Below, one piece after another: positions 62,988 through 64,000 of a stretch of DNA of 64,000 nucleotides. Numbering within the stretch: the stretch's first letter is position 1; each line of letters starts with the position of its first letter. The notes below the pieces were generated by a model. That model was not told the origin of the DNA and searched no databases. It saw only the letters and a list, made by a program, of their open reading frames with translations. A program made the position numbers and the translations under genes. The DNA is from Rathayibacter sp. VKM Ac-2754 (GTDB lineage: Bacteria > Actinomycetota > Actinomycetes > Actinomycetales > Microbacteriaceae), in the NCBI RefSeq assembly GCF_009807095.1, contig NZ_WUCC01000012.1, positions 1-64,000 of the forward strand. Reading direction: 5' to 3'.

Positions 62988-63772
62988 CGCTCCCCCGCGG
63001 CCGCGCGACCGGCCGCCACGCCCTCGGCGTACGCCTCGTCGGCGCCGAGACGGAACATGTCCTCGGGCCCCGTCCGGGTGAGCGAGCGCGCCCCCGGCGC
63101 GTCCAGGTCGGTCACCAGTCGCGCGAGACCGCGGACGACCGCGACCGGGCGGCCGGTGGCCTTGCCCTTCACGAGGTCGCCGAGGCCCGCGATCTCGTCG
63201 GCGACGGCCGGCATGGTGACGCCGAGGGTGCGTCCGAGGGCGTCGGTCGCTCCGCGCAGGTCGTCGACGACCTCGAGGCCCGCCGCGCCGATGGCCGCGT
63301 CGGTCTGGCCGACGCGCCACGCCCGGCCCAGGGTGTCGCTGACGATGACGGCGACCCGCGCTCCGAGACGGCTGCGGAGCCCTTCGCAGAGAACGCGCGC
63401 CGACGCGTCCGGATCCTCGGGCAGGAGCAGCACGGTGCCCTCGGCCACGTTGCTCGAGTCGACGCCCGCCGCGGCCTGCACGATGCCGAGCCGGTTCTCG
63501 ACGATGCGCGTGACGCCGTGCGCGTGAGCGCGGGTCGCGACGACCCGCACGGTCTCGGCGGTGATCGCGTCCTCGCGGTCCTCGGCGGCGACGAGGCGGC
63601 CCTCGGCCTTCGAGACGATCTTGCTGGTGACGACGAGGATGTCGCCGTCGATCGGGCGGTCCTCCTCGGGCGCCGCGGCGACGGAGGCGAGGATCAGCTC
63701 GAGGAGGTCGTCCCCGGGGACCACCTCGGGGATCCCGTCGAGGGTCCAGGCCTGCACTCGCGTCGCACTCAC
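62984..63772 (-). CDS. cofE: Coenzyme F420-0:L-glutamate ligase
   Basis: The 262-residue ligase adds the glutamate tail to F420-0. Conserved segments include [17 protein letters not shown], the [20 protein letters not shown] metal/substrate region and [19 protein letters not shown]. It ends after the CofE domain, so the nitroreductase-like C-terminal domain of mycobacterial FbiB is absent. The start GTG at 63772 is likely, and another GTG lies 12 bp downstream. It is directly upstream of cofC. Confidence 0.93.
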   Translation of the reverse strand: MSATRVQAWTLDGIPEVVPGDDLLELILASVAAAPEEDRPIDGDILVVTSKIVSKAEGRLVAAEDREDAITAETVRVVATRAHAHGVTRIVENRLGIVQAAAGVDSSNVAEGTVLLLPEDPDASARVLCEGLRSRLGARVAVIVSDTLGRAWRVGQTDAAIGAAGLEVVDDLRGATDALGRTLGVTMPAVADEIAGLGDLVKGKATGRPVAVVRGLARLVTDLDAPGARSLTRTGPEDMFRLGADEAYAEGVAAGRAAAGER

Positions 63773-63822
63773 CCCTCCATTCTCGCGGGCGGGCGGGGGT
63801 GCGGCGTCCACGGGCGGCGGAG

Positions 63823-64000
63823 TCAGGAGGTGAGGAAGGCGGCGACCGCGGGCGGCACGTACGGCGAGATATCGCCTCCCAGGCTCGAGACCTGGCGCAC
63901 GAGCGAGCTCGAGACGTGGGCGTGGGCGGGATCGGGCAGGAGGAACACCGTCTCGACGTGGGCGAGGTTGCGGTTCACGATCGCCATCGGCGTCTCGTAG
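63823..64000 (-). CDS. coaD: Pantetheine-phosphate adenylyltransferase, 3' end only
   Basis: The 59 C-terminal codons are visible; the rest lies beyond the window. [20 protein letters not shown] and [18 protein letters not shown] match the C-terminal part of CoaD, which converts 4'-phosphopantetheine to dephospho-CoA. It reads toward cofE, about 50 bp upstream of it on the same strand. Assignment rests on this part only. Confidence 0.88.
   Translation of the reverse strand, partial: YETPMAIVNRNLAHVETVFLLPDPAHAHVSSSLVRQVSSLGGDISPYVPPAVAAFLTS

Overview
The window is chromosomal DNA of a very GC-rich actinobacterium. Gene content, the many GTG starts and the order of core genes point to the family Microbacteriaceae (Rathayibacter/Clavibacter-like). 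The genus is an inference. No rRNA, tRNA, prophage, transposase or CRISPR array was found.

Left half (about 0.4-39 kb): mostly minus-strand genes in the conserved actinobacterial housekeeping order: dgt, dusB, uppS, recO, leuA, era, a CNNM/CBS membrane protein, ybeY, phoH, a HIT protein, rsmE, dnaJ, hrcA, hemW, lepA, rpsT, holA, comEC, comEA, leuS. Lineage-specific genes sit between these blocks: a YbaK-type deacylase, a FrnE-like DsbA protein with a coupled 40-residue CX4C peptide, a two-component system, two DUF4870 proteins, a lipoprotein and an LAxTG surface protein, a type II sulfide:quinone oxidoreductase, and a Fic protein lodged at the 3' end of comEC. leuA has a leucine-rich leader peptide and an attenuator-like hairpin. 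hrcA-dnaJ has a CIRCE operator.

Middle (39-48 kb): pabB diverges from pabC, which overlaps a short AlkD-like gene without a normal start codon. The cydABDC operon for cytochrome bd oxidase and its assembly transporter follows.

Right half (48-64 kb): a TetR regulator with a DedA protein, an OpuC/ProU-type osmolyte ABC transporter operon, a second TetR regulator, an SRAP (YedK) protein, a DUF2183 phosphatase-like protein, a YceI protein, a 14-TM MFS exporter, a class A penicillin-binding protein overlapped by a DNA/RNA non-specific endonuclease gene, another class IV aminotransferase, the coenzyme F420 genes cofE and cofC, and the 3' end of coaD.

The most distinctive non-coding content is a family of palindromic intergenic elements at four loci (about 0.1, 30.1, 52.7 and 56.6 kb), with a second repeat type beside two of them; a six-copy nested palindrome at 55.7 kb; a run of inverted repeats upstream of cydA; and hairpins at gene ends in which the stop codons lie inside the stem. 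I found no clear new multi-gene defence or biosynthetic system. The best leads are the repeat families, the split FrnE/CX4C pair, the His-to-Gln Fic protein in comEC, and the PBP-nuclease gene pair.
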